In this document: one piece after another, positions 17,482 through 26,136 of the stretch
Layout: every line of letters begins with the position of its first letter
Position numbering within the stretch: position 1 is the first letter of the stretch
Assembly: GCA_022360095.1 (NCBI GenBank)
Contig: JAKSDK010000778.1
Location: 1-64,000, forward strand
Source of the DNA: Phycisphaerales bacterium
Lineage (GTDB): Bacteria > Planctomycetota > Phycisphaerae > UBA1845 > UTPLA1
Length of the DNA stretch: 64,000 nt
Direction: 5' to 3'
The notes under the pieces: generated by a model
What the model was told of the DNA's origin: nothing
What the model saw: the letters and a program-made list of their open reading frames with translations, nothing else
Database searches by the model: none
Program-made: the position numbers and the translations under genes

Positions 17482-18134
17482 GGCGCGCCGATGAGCGCCT
17501 TGATCAGTTCAACATGAATCTCGTCCAAGCGTTTCACGACCTGATCCGCTTTTGACAACGCTTCGGATTCGTGGCTGCCGGACAGTGCGATGCAGGGCAT
17601 GCCGGCTCGACGGGCTGCTTCGATACCTGAGGGGGCGTCCTCGATCACGACACACCGCCGAGGCGGCAGGCCCAGTTGCTCGGCTGCCAAGAGAAAGACC
17701 TGCGGGTCCGGTTTTCCGCGGTTCACGTCCGCTCCGGTTATCTGAGTTTTTAGAAAAAGGTCGAGCCCCATCTCCTTGCAAACCAGTGAGACGTTCTCCG
17801 GGGGGCCGGATGAGCCGACGGCGAGACGAAGGCCCGTGGCATGCAGGTCTTTGACCAATTCCCTCGCACCAGGCATGGCGGGGACCTGACCGCGAATGAT
17901 TTCGCGATACAGCGCTTCCTTACGGTCGTCATAGCGGCGAATGGCGGCCGAGTCCGTGACCTTGAACAGAATCTCGATGATGTCTCGGCTGGTGCGTCCG
18001 AAGGTATCGGCGAATTGTTCGCTTGTGATCGAGAGGCCGACTTCATCGGCGAGCATCTGCCAGCTTCTTTGGTGCGCGTCGTAGCTGTCTACGAGCACGC
18101 CGTCCATGTCAAAGATGACGCCATAGGATTGCAT
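17478..18134 (-). CDS. HAD-superfamily phosphatase/beta-phosphoglucomutase-like
   Basis: The 218-residue product has HAD motif I in GVIFDMDGVLVDSYDAH with nucleophile and acid/base aspartates, a helical cap, motif II in AVGSSGPPENV, motif III lysine in NRGKPDPQVFLLAAEQLG and motif IV in CVVIEDAPSGIEAA. This matches the beta-phosphoglucomutase/PGMB-like phosphatase subgroup. The substrate is not predictable; no maltose or trehalose genes are nearby. Two possible ATG starts lie 10 codons apart; the shorter is closer to family length. Confidence 0.88.
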   Translation of the reverse strand: MQSYGVIFDMDGVLVDSYDAHQRSWQMLADEVGLSITSEQFADTFGRTSRDIIEILFKVTDSAAIRRYDDRKEALYREIIRGQVPAMPGARELVKDLHATGLRLAVGSSGPPENVSLVCKEMGLDLFLKTQITGADVNRGKPDPQVFLLAAEQLGLPPRRCVVIEDAPSGIEAARRAGMPCIALSGSHESEALSKADQVVKRLDEIHVELIKALIGAP

Positions 18135-18182
18135 GGCAGTGCCGATTTGCCCTGGCATGGCCATTTTCGAATAGGGATTGGA

Positions 18183-18548
18183 TTAGGCGGCGGACTTGGC
18201 CTTGTCCCGAGCGAGTTCGACGAGCGCGTCAAAGGCTTCGGGATCGACGATGGCGATTTCACTCAGCATCTTTCGGTTGAGGTCGATCGAGGCCATTTTG
18301 AGGCCGAACAGGAAGCGACTGTAGGAAATGCCGCGTGAACGGCAGGCTGCGGTGATGCGAGTGATCCAAAGCCTTCGAAAATCTCCTTTTCGTCGCCGAC
18401 GGTCGCGATAGGAATATGCCCCGGCGCGCAGCAGCGTATCTCTCGCCGTTCGCAACAGCTTGCTACGGCTGCCGTAGTATCCTCTGGCGGCTTTGAGGAT
18501 TCGCTTGACTCTCTTATGGTGAGCAACACTCGTTTTGGTGCGTGGCAT
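18183..18548 (-). CDS. rplT: Large ribosomal subunit protein bL20
   Basis: bL20 is an early-assembly 23S-binding protein. The 121-residue product carries the family signatures KRVKRILKAARGYYG, SRSKLLRTARDTLLRAGAYSYRDRRRRKGDFRRLWITRI and ISYSRFLFGLK. It is last in the thrS-infC-rpmI-rplT order, with about 40 bp to rpmI. bL20 often represses this operon; no leader pseudoknot could be confirmed by eye. Confidence 0.98.
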   Translation of the reverse strand: MPRTKTSVAHHKRVKRILKAARGYYGSRSKLLRTARDTLLRAGAYSYRDRRRRKGDFRRLWITRITAACRSRGISYSRFLFGLKMASIDLNRKMLSEIAIVDPEAFDALVELARDKAKSAA

Positions 18549-18587
18549 CGCTGGAACTCCGAAAGTATCGATCGATTCGCTGCGGGC

Positions 18588-18785
18588 TTATGACAACATC
18601 AGACGCCTTAGTCTGGCCACCATCGTGGGGTTGTCCAAATCGACGCGTTTTCTCAATCGGCGTCGACGGGAACCGTCCTTCTGACTCAATTTGTGGCCGG
18701 CGCAGCTCTTGTTATAGCGCAGCTTGCCGTTCGCCGAAACTTTCATCCGTTTCGTCAGGCCCTTGTGGCGTTTCATTTTCGGCAT
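18588..18785 (-). CDS. rpmI: Large ribosomal subunit protein bL35
   Basis: A 65-residue basic protein starting MPKMKRHKGLTKRMKVSANG and containing the family-typical GKLRYNKSCAGHKLSQK. The start is the ATG before PKMKRH; a longer in-frame extension of 21 codons is unsupported. bL35 is normally encoded between infC and rplT, as here. Confidence 0.97.
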   Translation of the reverse strand: MPKMKRHKGLTKRMKVSANGKLRYNKSCAGHKLSQKDGSRRRRLRKRVDLDNPTMVARLRRLMLS

Positions 18786-18934
18786 CGTCTGAATCCTCCT
18801 CTGCGCGTCGAAACCCGGGATGATAAGCGCAGTCTCCCAATCTCGCAAGTCGTCGGCTGAATGAAACCAACGCGATTGCCCGTGAAGTGATTGGTTGGCG
18901 CCGCGGGGCCTTCATCGAAAAGGACCGATAAACA

Positions 18935-19582
18935 TCAATCGGGCTGGGAGGACCGGTCGCCGCTGGGCTCAACGGCTTGCGGCGGGGGCGGCTGGTTCGG
19001 CTGATTCGAAGCGACGCTCGGCTTCGGCGTTTTGCTTTGCGAACTCCCCTTGGCCTTGGGTTGGCTTTTGCCTTGGGGCGAGGCTGCCTTGATTGGGGCG
19101 AGCACCATGGTCATCCGCCTCCCCAGTGCCTTGGCCGGCCGGTCCAGCTTGGCGATTTCCTCGAGTTCTTTGACGATCTCGTCGAAGATATCGAGCCCCA
19201 GTTCCTTATGAAATCGCTCCCGTCCACGGAACAGCATCGTGAACTGCACCCGATCGCCATGCTCCAGGAACGTGCGTGCCCGTTTGAGTTTGATCTCTTT
19301 ATCGTGCGGATCGGTCTTGGGACGCAGCCGGACCTCTTTGATCCTCTGTTCGTGGTGCTTCTGCTTGAGCTTCTTGGACTGGTCGTACTTGTGCTTGCCG
19401 TAATCCATGATTCGGCAAACGGGTGGGCGTTCGTTGGGGGAGACCTCAACAAGATCCAACCCTGAGTCCCTTGCCATGCGAAGCGCTTCATCCGTCGGGA
19501 CGATTCCGATCATGTTCTTGTCCTGATCAATTAGTCGCACCGGCGTCAGACGAATTTGCTCGTTACATCTCAATCGAATAAT
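18935..19582 (-). CDS. infC: Translation initiation factor IF-3, ATT start
   Basis: IF-3 keeps the 30S subunit free and checks start codons. The protein has the N-terminal domain (NEQIRLTPVRLIDQDKN, GIVPTDEALRMARDSGLDLVEVSPNERPPVCRIMDYGK) and C-terminal domain (EVRLRPKTDPHD, FLEHGDRVQFTMLFRGRE), then a proline/glutamine-rich tail of about 45 residues not found in most IF-3 proteins. The best Shine-Dalgarno AAGGAGA is 8 nt from an ATT codon; the nearest in-frame NTG (TTG) is 17 nt away, and the only ATG nearby is followed at once by TAA in another frame. An ATT start is the known basis of IF-3 autoregulation. Confidence 0.93.
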   Translation of the reverse strand: MIRLRCNEQIRLTPVRLIDQDKNMIGIVPTDEALRMARDSGLDLVEVSPNERPPVCRIMDYGKHKYDQSKKLKQKHHEQRIKEVRLRPKTDPHDKEIKLKRARTFLEHGDRVQFTMLFRGRERFHKELGLDIFDEIVKELEEIAKLDRPAKALGRRMTMVLAPIKAASPQGKSQPKAKGSSQSKTPKPSVASNQPNQPPPPQAVEPSGDRSSQPD

Positions 19583-19590
19583 AAGCGAAT

Positions 19591-19597
19591 CTCCTTT
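19591..19597 (-). promoter_or_regulatory. Shine-Dalgarno deciding the ATT start of infC
   Basis: Read on the minus strand, AAAAGGAGA is followed by 8 nt and then ATT ATT. Spacing is ideal for the first ATT and far too long for the TTG three codons on. Confidence 0.7.
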
Positions 19598-19683
19598 TGA
19601 CCTTGACTAAGGCAAAATATCATCAAAGAACCGCGTGACTTCGGTCTTCGCGGCATTCACACCGATCGCTCTCGCCCTCGTTT

Positions 19684-21846
19684 TCATTTTGCACCCTCCT
19701 TGGTCGCTTCATGCTCGGGCTGGTTTTGCTGGAGAAGCATGGTCAGAAACGTCTCCAGGTTCATGTTATCCAGTTGGCGGCCCTCTCTGTCATTGATGTT
19801 CACGGTCCGCCCGGCGGCCTCTTGCTCTCCGACCACCGCAATATAGGGGATTTTCATTTTTCGAGCCTGATGCTTCTTGGGCCCGATCCGCTCCGGGGAA
19901 TCATCAAGCTCAACACGGAGCCCCGCGGCCCTGAGTCCCTCGACGATTTCCTTGGCGTAGGCGATGCTCTTTTCGCTGATCGTGGCCACGACGACCTGAA
20001 CCGGCGAGAGCCACATTGGGAACGCGCCTTCAAAGTGCTCGATCAGAATGCCCATAAACCGTTCCATGCTGCCGAACGGGGCGCGATGGATCATGATCGG
20101 GCGGTGGGGTCGGTTATCCCGCCCGGTGTAATGCAGATCAAATCGCTGAGGCAAATTGTAATCGACCTGGACCGTTCCGAGTTGCCATTCCCGGCCGATG
20201 CAGTCTTTGACCACGAAGTCGATCTTGGGTCCATAGAAGGCTGCTTCGCCGACCTCCTCGGTCGCGGGCAATCCACTGGCTTCAGCGGCCGCACGAAGGG
20301 CCGCTTCGGCCTCTGCCCAACCTTGCGGATTGTCGATGTACTTCGACTCATCAGGATCGTGCAGTCCGATCCGAACGCGATAGTCCTTCAGGCCCAGCCC
20401 ATCCAGCACGTACCGCGCCAATTGAAGGCACTTGGCCAACTCATCCTGCAATTGATCCGGTGTGCAGAACAAATGGGCATCGTCTTGCGTGAAGCCGCGT
20501 ACACGAGTCAGACCGGAGACTTCGCCGGATTGTTCGTATCGATAGACGGTCCCGAACTCCGCCATGCGAATGGGCAAATCACGATAGCTCCGAGGCTCGC
20601 TCGCATAGATGCGGATATGGTGCGGGCAGTTCATCGGCTTGAGAAGGTATCCCTCTTCCCGTGCCAATGTCGCATTGATCTGATCGAGGGTTTCCTGCGA
20701 ACAGCAACCCGGCTTTGCCTCGATGCCTAACAATTCACCGAGTGGTTCCAGGAGTTTATTCAATTGGGATGACCGTTCGTTGTCTCCGGACGCTTTCGAG
20801 GATTCGTCCGAAAGCAAGTCTCCGATGGCCTGGACGAGCGACGCCGCAGGCCGATCAAACATCGGTGGGAAGTTTCCTTCACTGTAGTACGGGAAATGGC
20901 CGCTCGTGCGATAGAGTTCAAGTCGGCCGATGTTTGGAGAATAAACAGGCTCATAACCATGGCGTACCAACTCGGTACGCAGGTAGTTTTCCAGCAGGCT
21001 TCGAACGATTGCGCCTTTGGGTTTCCATAGGACCAGTCCGGAACCCACCATGGGATCGAGCGCAAACAACCCTAATTCTTGGCCGATTCGGCGGTGATCG
21101 CGTTTTTTGGCCTCTTCAAGTCGATGCAGGTATTCCTTGAGTTCCTTTTTCGTGTGAAAGGCCGTGCCGTTGACGCGCTGAAGTTGCTTTTTGGCGGCGT
21201 CGCCATGGAGGAACGCGCCTGAGACACTCAAGACTTTGAATGCGCCGATGGTGCCCGTGCGAGGAACGTGGGTTCCCATGCAAAGGTCTTCCCAATTGGC
21301 GCCCGGCTCGGGTCCCGTGACGTAGAAGCTTAGGGAATTCCCCTTGGCTCGCTCGGCGTTTTCGATTTTGTAGGGATTGCCTTCGGCCTTGAGCTTGGTC
21401 ATTCCCTCTTCGCGACTCATCTCGTAACGAGTGAACGGTCGGTCTTCCTGAACGATCCTGGACATTTCCGACTCGATTTTCGCGAAGTCATCCGGGGTCA
21501 GACGTTGATCCAGATCGATGTCGTAGTAGAAACCGCCGTCGATCGGTGGTCCGTACACCAGCTTGGTTTCCGGCCACAGCTTGGAGATTGCCTCGGCCAT
21601 CACGTGGGCCGTGCTGTGTCGAAGAATGGTGAGCGTTTCCGCGTCTTTGACCGTAAGGATGGACAGTTCGCAATCGCCCGCCAAAGGGGTCGCCAAATCG
21701 AGAAAGACCGCGCCTTTGCCGTAGTTTGCCTTGGCGGCGAGGGCGGCTCGAGCAAGGCCTGCACCGATACCGGCCGCGACATCCATCGCGGAACTACCGG
21801 GAGGCATCTCTTTGATTGACCCGTCCGGGAGTGTGACCTTAATCAT
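19684..21846 (-). CDS. thrS: Threonine--tRNA ligase
   Basis: ThrRS charges tRNA-Thr. The 720-residue protein has the TGS domain (1-65), the editing N2 domain with HSTAHVMAEA and Y-GPPIDGGFYYD, the class II core and an anticodon-binding domain (PVQVVVATIS to the end). Zinc ligands are visible: Cys in KPMNCPHHI, His in FTQDDAHLFC and His in MIHRAPFGSMER. It is longer than the usual 640 because about 70 residues are inserted between YYSEGNFPPM and GYLLKPMNCPHH in the core (segment beginning FDRPAASLVQ), including CCSQE. First gene of the infC operon. Its promoter region on the minus strand (about 250 bp) shows no obvious T-box. Confidence 0.96.
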   Translation of the reverse strand: MIKVTLPDGSIKEMPPGSSAMDVAAGIGAGLARAALAAKANYGKGAVFLDLATPLAGDCELSILTVKDAETLTILRHSTAHVMAEAISKLWPETKLVYGPPIDGGFYYDIDLDQRLTPDDFAKIESEMSRIVQEDRPFTRYEMSREEGMTKLKAEGNPYKIENAERAKGNSLSFYVTGPEPGANWEDLCMGTHVPRTGTIGAFKVLSVSGAFLHGDAAKKQLQRVNGTAFHTKKELKEYLHRLEEAKKRDHRRIGQELGLFALDPMVGSGLVLWKPKGAIVRSLLENYLRTELVRHGYEPVYSPNIGRLELYRTSGHFPYYSEGNFPPMFDRPAASLVQAIGDLLSDESSKASGDNERSSQLNKLLEPLGELLGIEAKPGCCSQETLDQINATLAREEGYLLKPMNCPHHIRIYASEPRSYRDLPIRMAEFGTVYRYEQSGEVSGLTRVRGFTQDDAHLFCTPDQLQDELAKCLQLARYVLDGLGLKDYRVRIGLHDPDESKYIDNPQGWAEAEAALRAAAEASGLPATEEVGEAAFYGPKIDFVVKDCIGREWQLGTVQVDYNLPQRFDLHYTGRDNRPHRPIMIHRAPFGSMERFMGILIEHFEGAFPMWLSPVQVVVATISEKSIAYAKEIVEGLRAAGLRVELDDSPERIGPKKHQARKMKIPYIAVVGEQEAAGRTVNINDREGRQLDNMNLETFLTMLLQQNQPEHEATKEGAK

Positions 21847-22099
21847 GGAAGAATTGGCAGCATTTGAATCAACATCGGCTCATTCATGGGATATGACGTT
21901 GGCAGATGGCCCGGGTCTTTGCGCAAGAGAGACACCCGCGTTGTATTCTCAAAATGTACAACGTTTTGCGAATCACTTTGTCCGGCGTGTGTAAATCAAG
22001 AGCCGTTATCTCGAAAGGCCTCGGTGCGTACCAACACGCAACCCGTACCTGCTACGAGACTATACCATATTCGGACGTTAGGTCAAGGCTGAGAATTTC

Positions 22100-23113
22100 C
22101 TAGGAGCCGATGACGACCTCGCTGCCCAGGCCGAAAGTATTGATGGTATCCGGCCAAGTTCCAGAGGTGTTCAGCACGGTTCCCTGGGGCAGCCACAGGA
22201 ACGGGTTCGAGGAATCGAGGTCACCGAGGGTTTCGACGTGCCCATCCCAGAACACGAAATTCGCTTTGAATACGTTGGCCGCGGCCCCTGCGGGGGGCTC
22301 CGCGGTCGCATGCCGATAGGCATAAAATCGAGCGTCAAATCCCGTGGTGAAGCCGTTTGCCCAGCTTCGATCCCAGGACCGTGAGAGCGTCGAGTGGGCT
22401 CCCGCATCGGTGAAGGCACCACCGAAGCTGGCCGCCACGGAGAGGTCATAGTCCGGGGCCGTGGTCGTGTTGGCAAAGCGGGAACCATCGCCGCAGAAGA
22501 TCTTCCTGGAGGGTTGGCCGACCCGATCCACTGCAGGCTTCCAGTTCAGGGGTATCTGCTCATTGTGGCCGGCTGGAACCGTCGTCACCCCTGCGATGCC
22601 GCCCGCTTCCACACCCTGGAAGGTCTGATACCGAGTCATGTTGTAGCTCACCATCCGGCCTGCGCCGGCATCCGGACCGCCAAAATGGGTGGAAAGAAAC
22701 TTGTTGGCGGCACACAGGAAGCTCTTGGAGGATCGCAGTTCGTTGAACCGTCTGGCCACACCGTCAATGTCTCCCTGGCTGGGCTGGTACAATCCCATGT
22801 TCCACTGGCTCGCCAACTGGCCCATCCAATCCCAGACCTGAACCTGAGGGCCGAATGCGCTAGGTTCATTTAGCAGGTAGGAACCGGCCGGCGCGCCCGG
22901 CATCCAACCATTCGAGTCATCGGTGGCGTACTCAGTTCCTCCAACGCCGATCTCGCGCATGGTCGCCATGCAGGCCACGCGTTGCGCGGTTCGTCGCGCG
23001 CCGGACATCGCCGGCAGGAGGATCGAAATAAGTAGCGCGATGATCGAAATCACGACGAGCAATTCGATCAGGGTAAAGGCCGCTCTTTTTGTGCGTTGAC
23101 GGGCTTCTACCAT
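22100..23113 (-). CDS. Type II pseudopilin-like secreted protein with DG motif
   Basis: The 337-residue product begins with a short basic leader and the prepilin cleavage/methylation segment [18 protein letters not shown], then a large variable domain ending in an FVFWDGHVETL motif, the pattern seen in the large planctomycete family of DUF1559/pseudopilin-like proteins. The ATG before VEARQR has AAGGGA upstream and avoids overlap with the preceding gene, which a start 11 codons upstream would not. It is probably processed by a prepilin peptidase and placed in the envelope; individual function is unknown. Its neighbour upstream is on the same strand, 30 bp away. Confidence 0.88.
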   Translation of the reverse strand: MVEARQRTKRAAFTLIELLVVISIIALLISILLPAMSGARRTAQRVACMATMREIGVGGTEYATDDSNGWMPGAPAGSYLLNEPSAFGPQVQVWDWMGQLASQWNMGLYQPSQGDIDGVARRFNELRSSKSFLCAANKFLSTHFGGPDAGAGRMVSYNMTRYQTFQGVEAGGIAGVTTVPAGHNEQIPLNWKPAVDRVGQPSRKIFCGDGSRFANTTTAPDYDLSVAASFGGAFTDAGAHSTLSRSWDRSWANGFTTGFDARFYAYRHATAEPPAGAAANVFKANFVFWDGHVETLGDLDSSNPFLWLPQGTVLNTSGTWPDTINTFGLGSEVVIGS

Positions 23114-23142
23114 TTCTTGATCCCTTCTTTTCCAAACAAGAC

Positions 23143-23583
23143 TCAATAGCCTGCCCCAGCGTTGGCTTTGGCAATCTGGTCATCCGTTGGCGGTGGATTG
23201 TGCCGGACCACCAATCGACCACAGTCCGGGCAATACGTTTTTTCGTCGGTCTTCGGGTCCACCGTTTTTTTGACAAGCACGAACGTCGGCTTTTCTTTGC
23301 GGTCCCAGCGGCCGCTTGCATCCTTGGTCCAATAGCATGTGTCGGCCGGATAGCCGGTGTTCCGACCGGTATGCGGTGAAGGATAGGGCGACTTATCGCC
23401 TTCCTTGATCGTATATTCAAAGACCTTGTCGGTTTCGACGCAAATAAACGCCCGCTCAGCCGCGATATTGTAGATGGACGCTCCACCCAGACGGGCCCAG
23501 GCCAAAACACCGGCTGCAATCAACAAAACGACGGAGACTCCCAGGAGGATCTTTTGCCGTCGTGCACCTGATTCGTCAGACAC
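23143..23583 (-). CDS. Small membrane protein with C-terminal zinc-ribbon-like motif
   Basis: The family is not recognised. A GTG start with GGAG 10 nt before it gives a 146-residue protein: a short cytoplasmic head, one membrane span (ILLGVSVVLLIAAGVLAW) and an outer domain with several cysteines, including YCPDCGRLVVRHNPPP that resembles a half zinc ribbon. It directly precedes the pseudopilin-like gene and the two are probably co-transcribed, so it may be an accessory of that secreted protein. Confidence 0.65.
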   Translation of the reverse strand: MSDESGARRQKILLGVSVVLLIAAGVLAWARLGGASIYNIAAERAFICVETDKVFEYTIKEGDKSPYPSPHTGRNTGYPADTCYWTKDASGRWDRKEKPTFVLVKKTVDPKTDEKTYCPDCGRLVVRHNPPPTDDQIAKANAGAGY

Positions 23584-23926
23584 TCTTTGAAACTCCCAAT
23601 TCAGCGGCCTGAGATAGGTTCCGGTCGAGTGAGCAATAGAACCATCCCCAATGGCAGGGCTCGCGAAGGCTCGCATGCTAGGTCGCTAAACACGTCTCAT
23701 CAAGGCTATTTTATTATATTGACTGAATGTGTTGAGTGCGAGTGTTTGGCCGTTCGTTTTTTTCGAAGGCGACGACGCGACGGAGAAAAAGACGGGGTCT
23801 GAATAATCACAGCCCTGCGCTAACCCGGAACGAAAGCCCGGCCGACCACAGGGAGGGTCAATATGAACGGGCTTCCCGCGGCAAACCGGCACGATTCAGG
23901 GGCGAATGGTCGAATTTCATACGTTC
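23584..23926. other. Intergenic region, possible minus-strand -10 box
   Basis: About 340 bp without a gene. On the minus strand a TATAAT sits at 23718-23713, roughly 130 nt before the small membrane protein gene, without a matching -35 box. The rest shows nothing I can name. Confidence 0.35.
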
Positions 23927-24652
23927 TTAATTTGATGCAAATGAATAGCTGCGCCCCGGCATTTTTTGAATGATCCGGGCCAGGGAGAAATGACGACCGG
24001 GACATTTGGTTTTCCCGGTGATACCGCCGTGCGTCATGATTCGCGATCGAGGGATCCCGCATTGCAGGCTCAGGAAAGATGACAACCGAGCCAGGGCCTC
24101 CATCTGCTTTGCGGTCGGAGGATGATCCTCAAAATTGCCGATCAGGCAAATGCCGATGCCATGCTCGTTGTAATAATTGCCCGGCACTTTGCAATGCGCT
24201 CCGGTCATCTGCTTCGACCATCGCTCGCCGACGTAAATTTCGCCGTTGCCGTAGCCGATGCCGTTGCCAATGACGAAGTGATAACCCAATGCATCCCATC
24301 CGCGCCGATTGACATGGTCCGCTCGCATGCTCGCGGGCGTCGAGCGGTCACTGGCCGAGTGATGAACGACGATGCACTCCCAGCGATTGGCAATACCCCG
24401 GGAGGGGATCCAACCGTATTCGGCCGATGGCGACGTGTTGCGAGTGGTTCGCCTTGGCGTCACCGACTGCCGAGGCGTCACCGGTTGCGGCCGGGGTTTT
24501 CTACGAGGGAGTTGCCGAATGGACGGTGGTCGGCCTCCGGCGTAGGGGTCCAAGTGCACGACCTTGTTGCGAGCTTCCGCGACACAACCCGAACTGATTC
24601 CCACCATGCCCAATAACATCAGGCATACGATTTTCCCCACAAATCGACACAC
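23927..24652 (-). CDS. N-acetylmuramoyl-L-alanine amidase (PGRP-type) lipoprotein
   Basis: A 241-residue predicted lipoprotein that would cut the amide bond between muramic acid and the peptide stem. AGGAG 7 nt before a GTG gives a short basic start, a hydrophobic core (IVCLMLLGMVG) and lipobox ISSGC. A proline/arginine/threonine-rich linker follows, then the Amidase_2/PGRP domain: ECIVVHHSASD, WDALGYHFVIGNGIGYGNGEIYVGERW, HCKVPGNYYNEHGIGICLIGNF, and MTHGGITGKTKCPGRHF. The zinc ligands expected are His in VVHHS, His near the end (THGGI) and Cys in KTKCPG; all present. Longer upstream frames add unlikely sequence. Confidence 0.88.
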   Translation of the reverse strand: MCRFVGKIVCLMLLGMVGISSGCVAEARNKVVHLDPYAGGRPPSIRQLPRRKPRPQPVTPRQSVTPRRTTRNTSPSAEYGWIPSRGIANRWECIVVHHSASDRSTPASMRADHVNRRGWDALGYHFVIGNGIGYGNGEIYVGERWSKQMTGAHCKVPGNYYNEHGIGICLIGNFEDHPPTAKQMEALARLSSFLSLQCGIPRSRIMTHGGITGKTKCPGRHFSLARIIQKMPGRSYSFASN

Positions 24653-24767
24653 ACCAGTGCTCCTGCTTCTTCCCACCACGCAAGGTACCGACACGCAATC
24701 AGTACGCCAGCCTAACATCGGGAGAAGAATCGGGACAAGTGAATTGAAATCACACCTACTTTCAGCA

Positions 24768-25838
24768 TCAGGGCGCTGCCGCCCAGTCCTGCAAATATTT
24801 TCGGCTGTCTGTTTGACGCGCGGCTTCAGAATAAACCTCCAGGGTTGCCGGAAAGTCCCCATTGGTTTTGTTCAATACGGCTTCGAAGTCCGAAAGTCCT
24901 CCTTGATAGCGTATGCCGATCAAAATTCGGGCGTTGTCCAGAGGCAAGTCCCGTATAAATGTCCAGCGATCAGGGTCCGCAAGTCGAGGTTCATAATCCG
25001 TCTCGTAGGTTGCCGCGATTGCCTGAAAGACCGCATCGCGCCCGGCGATGATCGTCTCCCTCGAATCACCCCGAGCGGCTGCCGCCTCATAGTAATTGCC
25101 TGACTCGGTGAACAACGCGATCACATACTCGTCGATCACCGCTTTGTCCGCAAATCGCATTCTCGCGGCGACGGCTTCACTTGAATTCGGGCCATGAGTC
25201 TCGTCGAACCAGGCCTGAGCAGCGGCTCTGCCCACGAACGTCGCCATCGCCTCATTAAAGTTCGTATCGGAGGGCTTGAAAACCGTCGAATGCGTCATCT
25301 CATGCAGCAGGAAATCGGCCAAATCGAACTCGTCCATCCGCAGATTGGACTGTCGGACCGGATCGGGAAAAACACCCAGCGTGGAGAAACCCGCAGCCGT
25401 CGTATAGAACACGTCGTACCCTTGCTCCACCAGTAAGTCCGCCTCGCGTTGCCCCAGGGCCCGGTCAAAGAAACCCTTTTGCCCTGTCAGGCCGACGATG
25501 GGCAGGTTCCATTGAAACGCCGTGAGGCTGTCTTTCGCGGCGGCTGTCAATACGTACGCCGCAGGCTCTGTGCCGTTCGCTTCAAAGACGGTGTAGGCGT
25601 CTCCGGCAAAGAGGCCGATACGGTTTATGCCGAATTCTCGCACCTGCTGGAGAAAGACCAGCTTGTCCTTTTCGTCCTGGGTGAGGTTGGGGTCGGACAG
25701 GGCTTCCTCGATGGGGACGGTGTTGGCCAGGCTCTCGATTTGGCCGACCGCGAGCTGGGCGAAGTATTCGACCTCGCAGCCGGCAATCAGGAGAAGGAGA
25801 CACGCTGCGGTCCATTGAATAAATCGGCTTTTTTTCAT
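24768..25838 (-). CDS. Lipoprotein zinc metallopeptidase-like (predicted aminopeptidase family)
   Basis: The 356-residue product starts MKKSRFIQW with a lipoprotein signal ending LLLIAGC. The mature protein matches the predicted aminopeptidase family (COG4324-like): YDVFYTTAAGFSTLGVFPDPV, FDLADFLLHEMTHSTVF with an HExxH zinc motif, and NFNEAMATFVGRAAAQAWF giving the downstream third-ligand glutamate. Substrate unknown. A long upstream frame extension is rejected because the lipobox fixes the start. Confidence 0.85.
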   Translation of the reverse strand: MKKSRFIQWTAACLLLLIAGCEVEYFAQLAVGQIESLANTVPIEEALSDPNLTQDEKDKLVFLQQVREFGINRIGLFAGDAYTVFEANGTEPAAYVLTAAAKDSLTAFQWNLPIVGLTGQKGFFDRALGQREADLLVEQGYDVFYTTAAGFSTLGVFPDPVRQSNLRMDEFDLADFLLHEMTHSTVFKPSDTNFNEAMATFVGRAAAQAWFDETHGPNSSEAVAARMRFADKAVIDEYVIALFTESGNYYEAAAARGDSRETIIAGRDAVFQAIAATYETDYEPRLADPDRWTFIRDLPLDNARILIGIRYQGGLSDFEAVLNKTNGDFPATLEVYSEAARQTDSRKYLQDWAAAP

Positions 25839-26136
25839 CGGAATTAACGTCCCCAGGCGAGGGCGGGCTCGCCTCCATTCTACGCGAAGGCGATAGTGTT
25901 CGACCAGTAGGGATGATCGGGGGTTTTGGGCTTTCGCTTCGTGTTTCCGTCGCCCAATTCGCGGGGACAAGAACGGGCCGGCGACGTGGCGACTCGAAGC
26001 AAGGCCGGCGTCGCCCCGTCGTGACGATGTGCGCACTTGAATTGGGCCCACGCATCGTCAATTGACGGCAGGTGAAGAACGCCCGATGAATAGGGCGGGC
26101 GACACCCGCGTGTGGATTATGAAAAGATCGGGGGGG

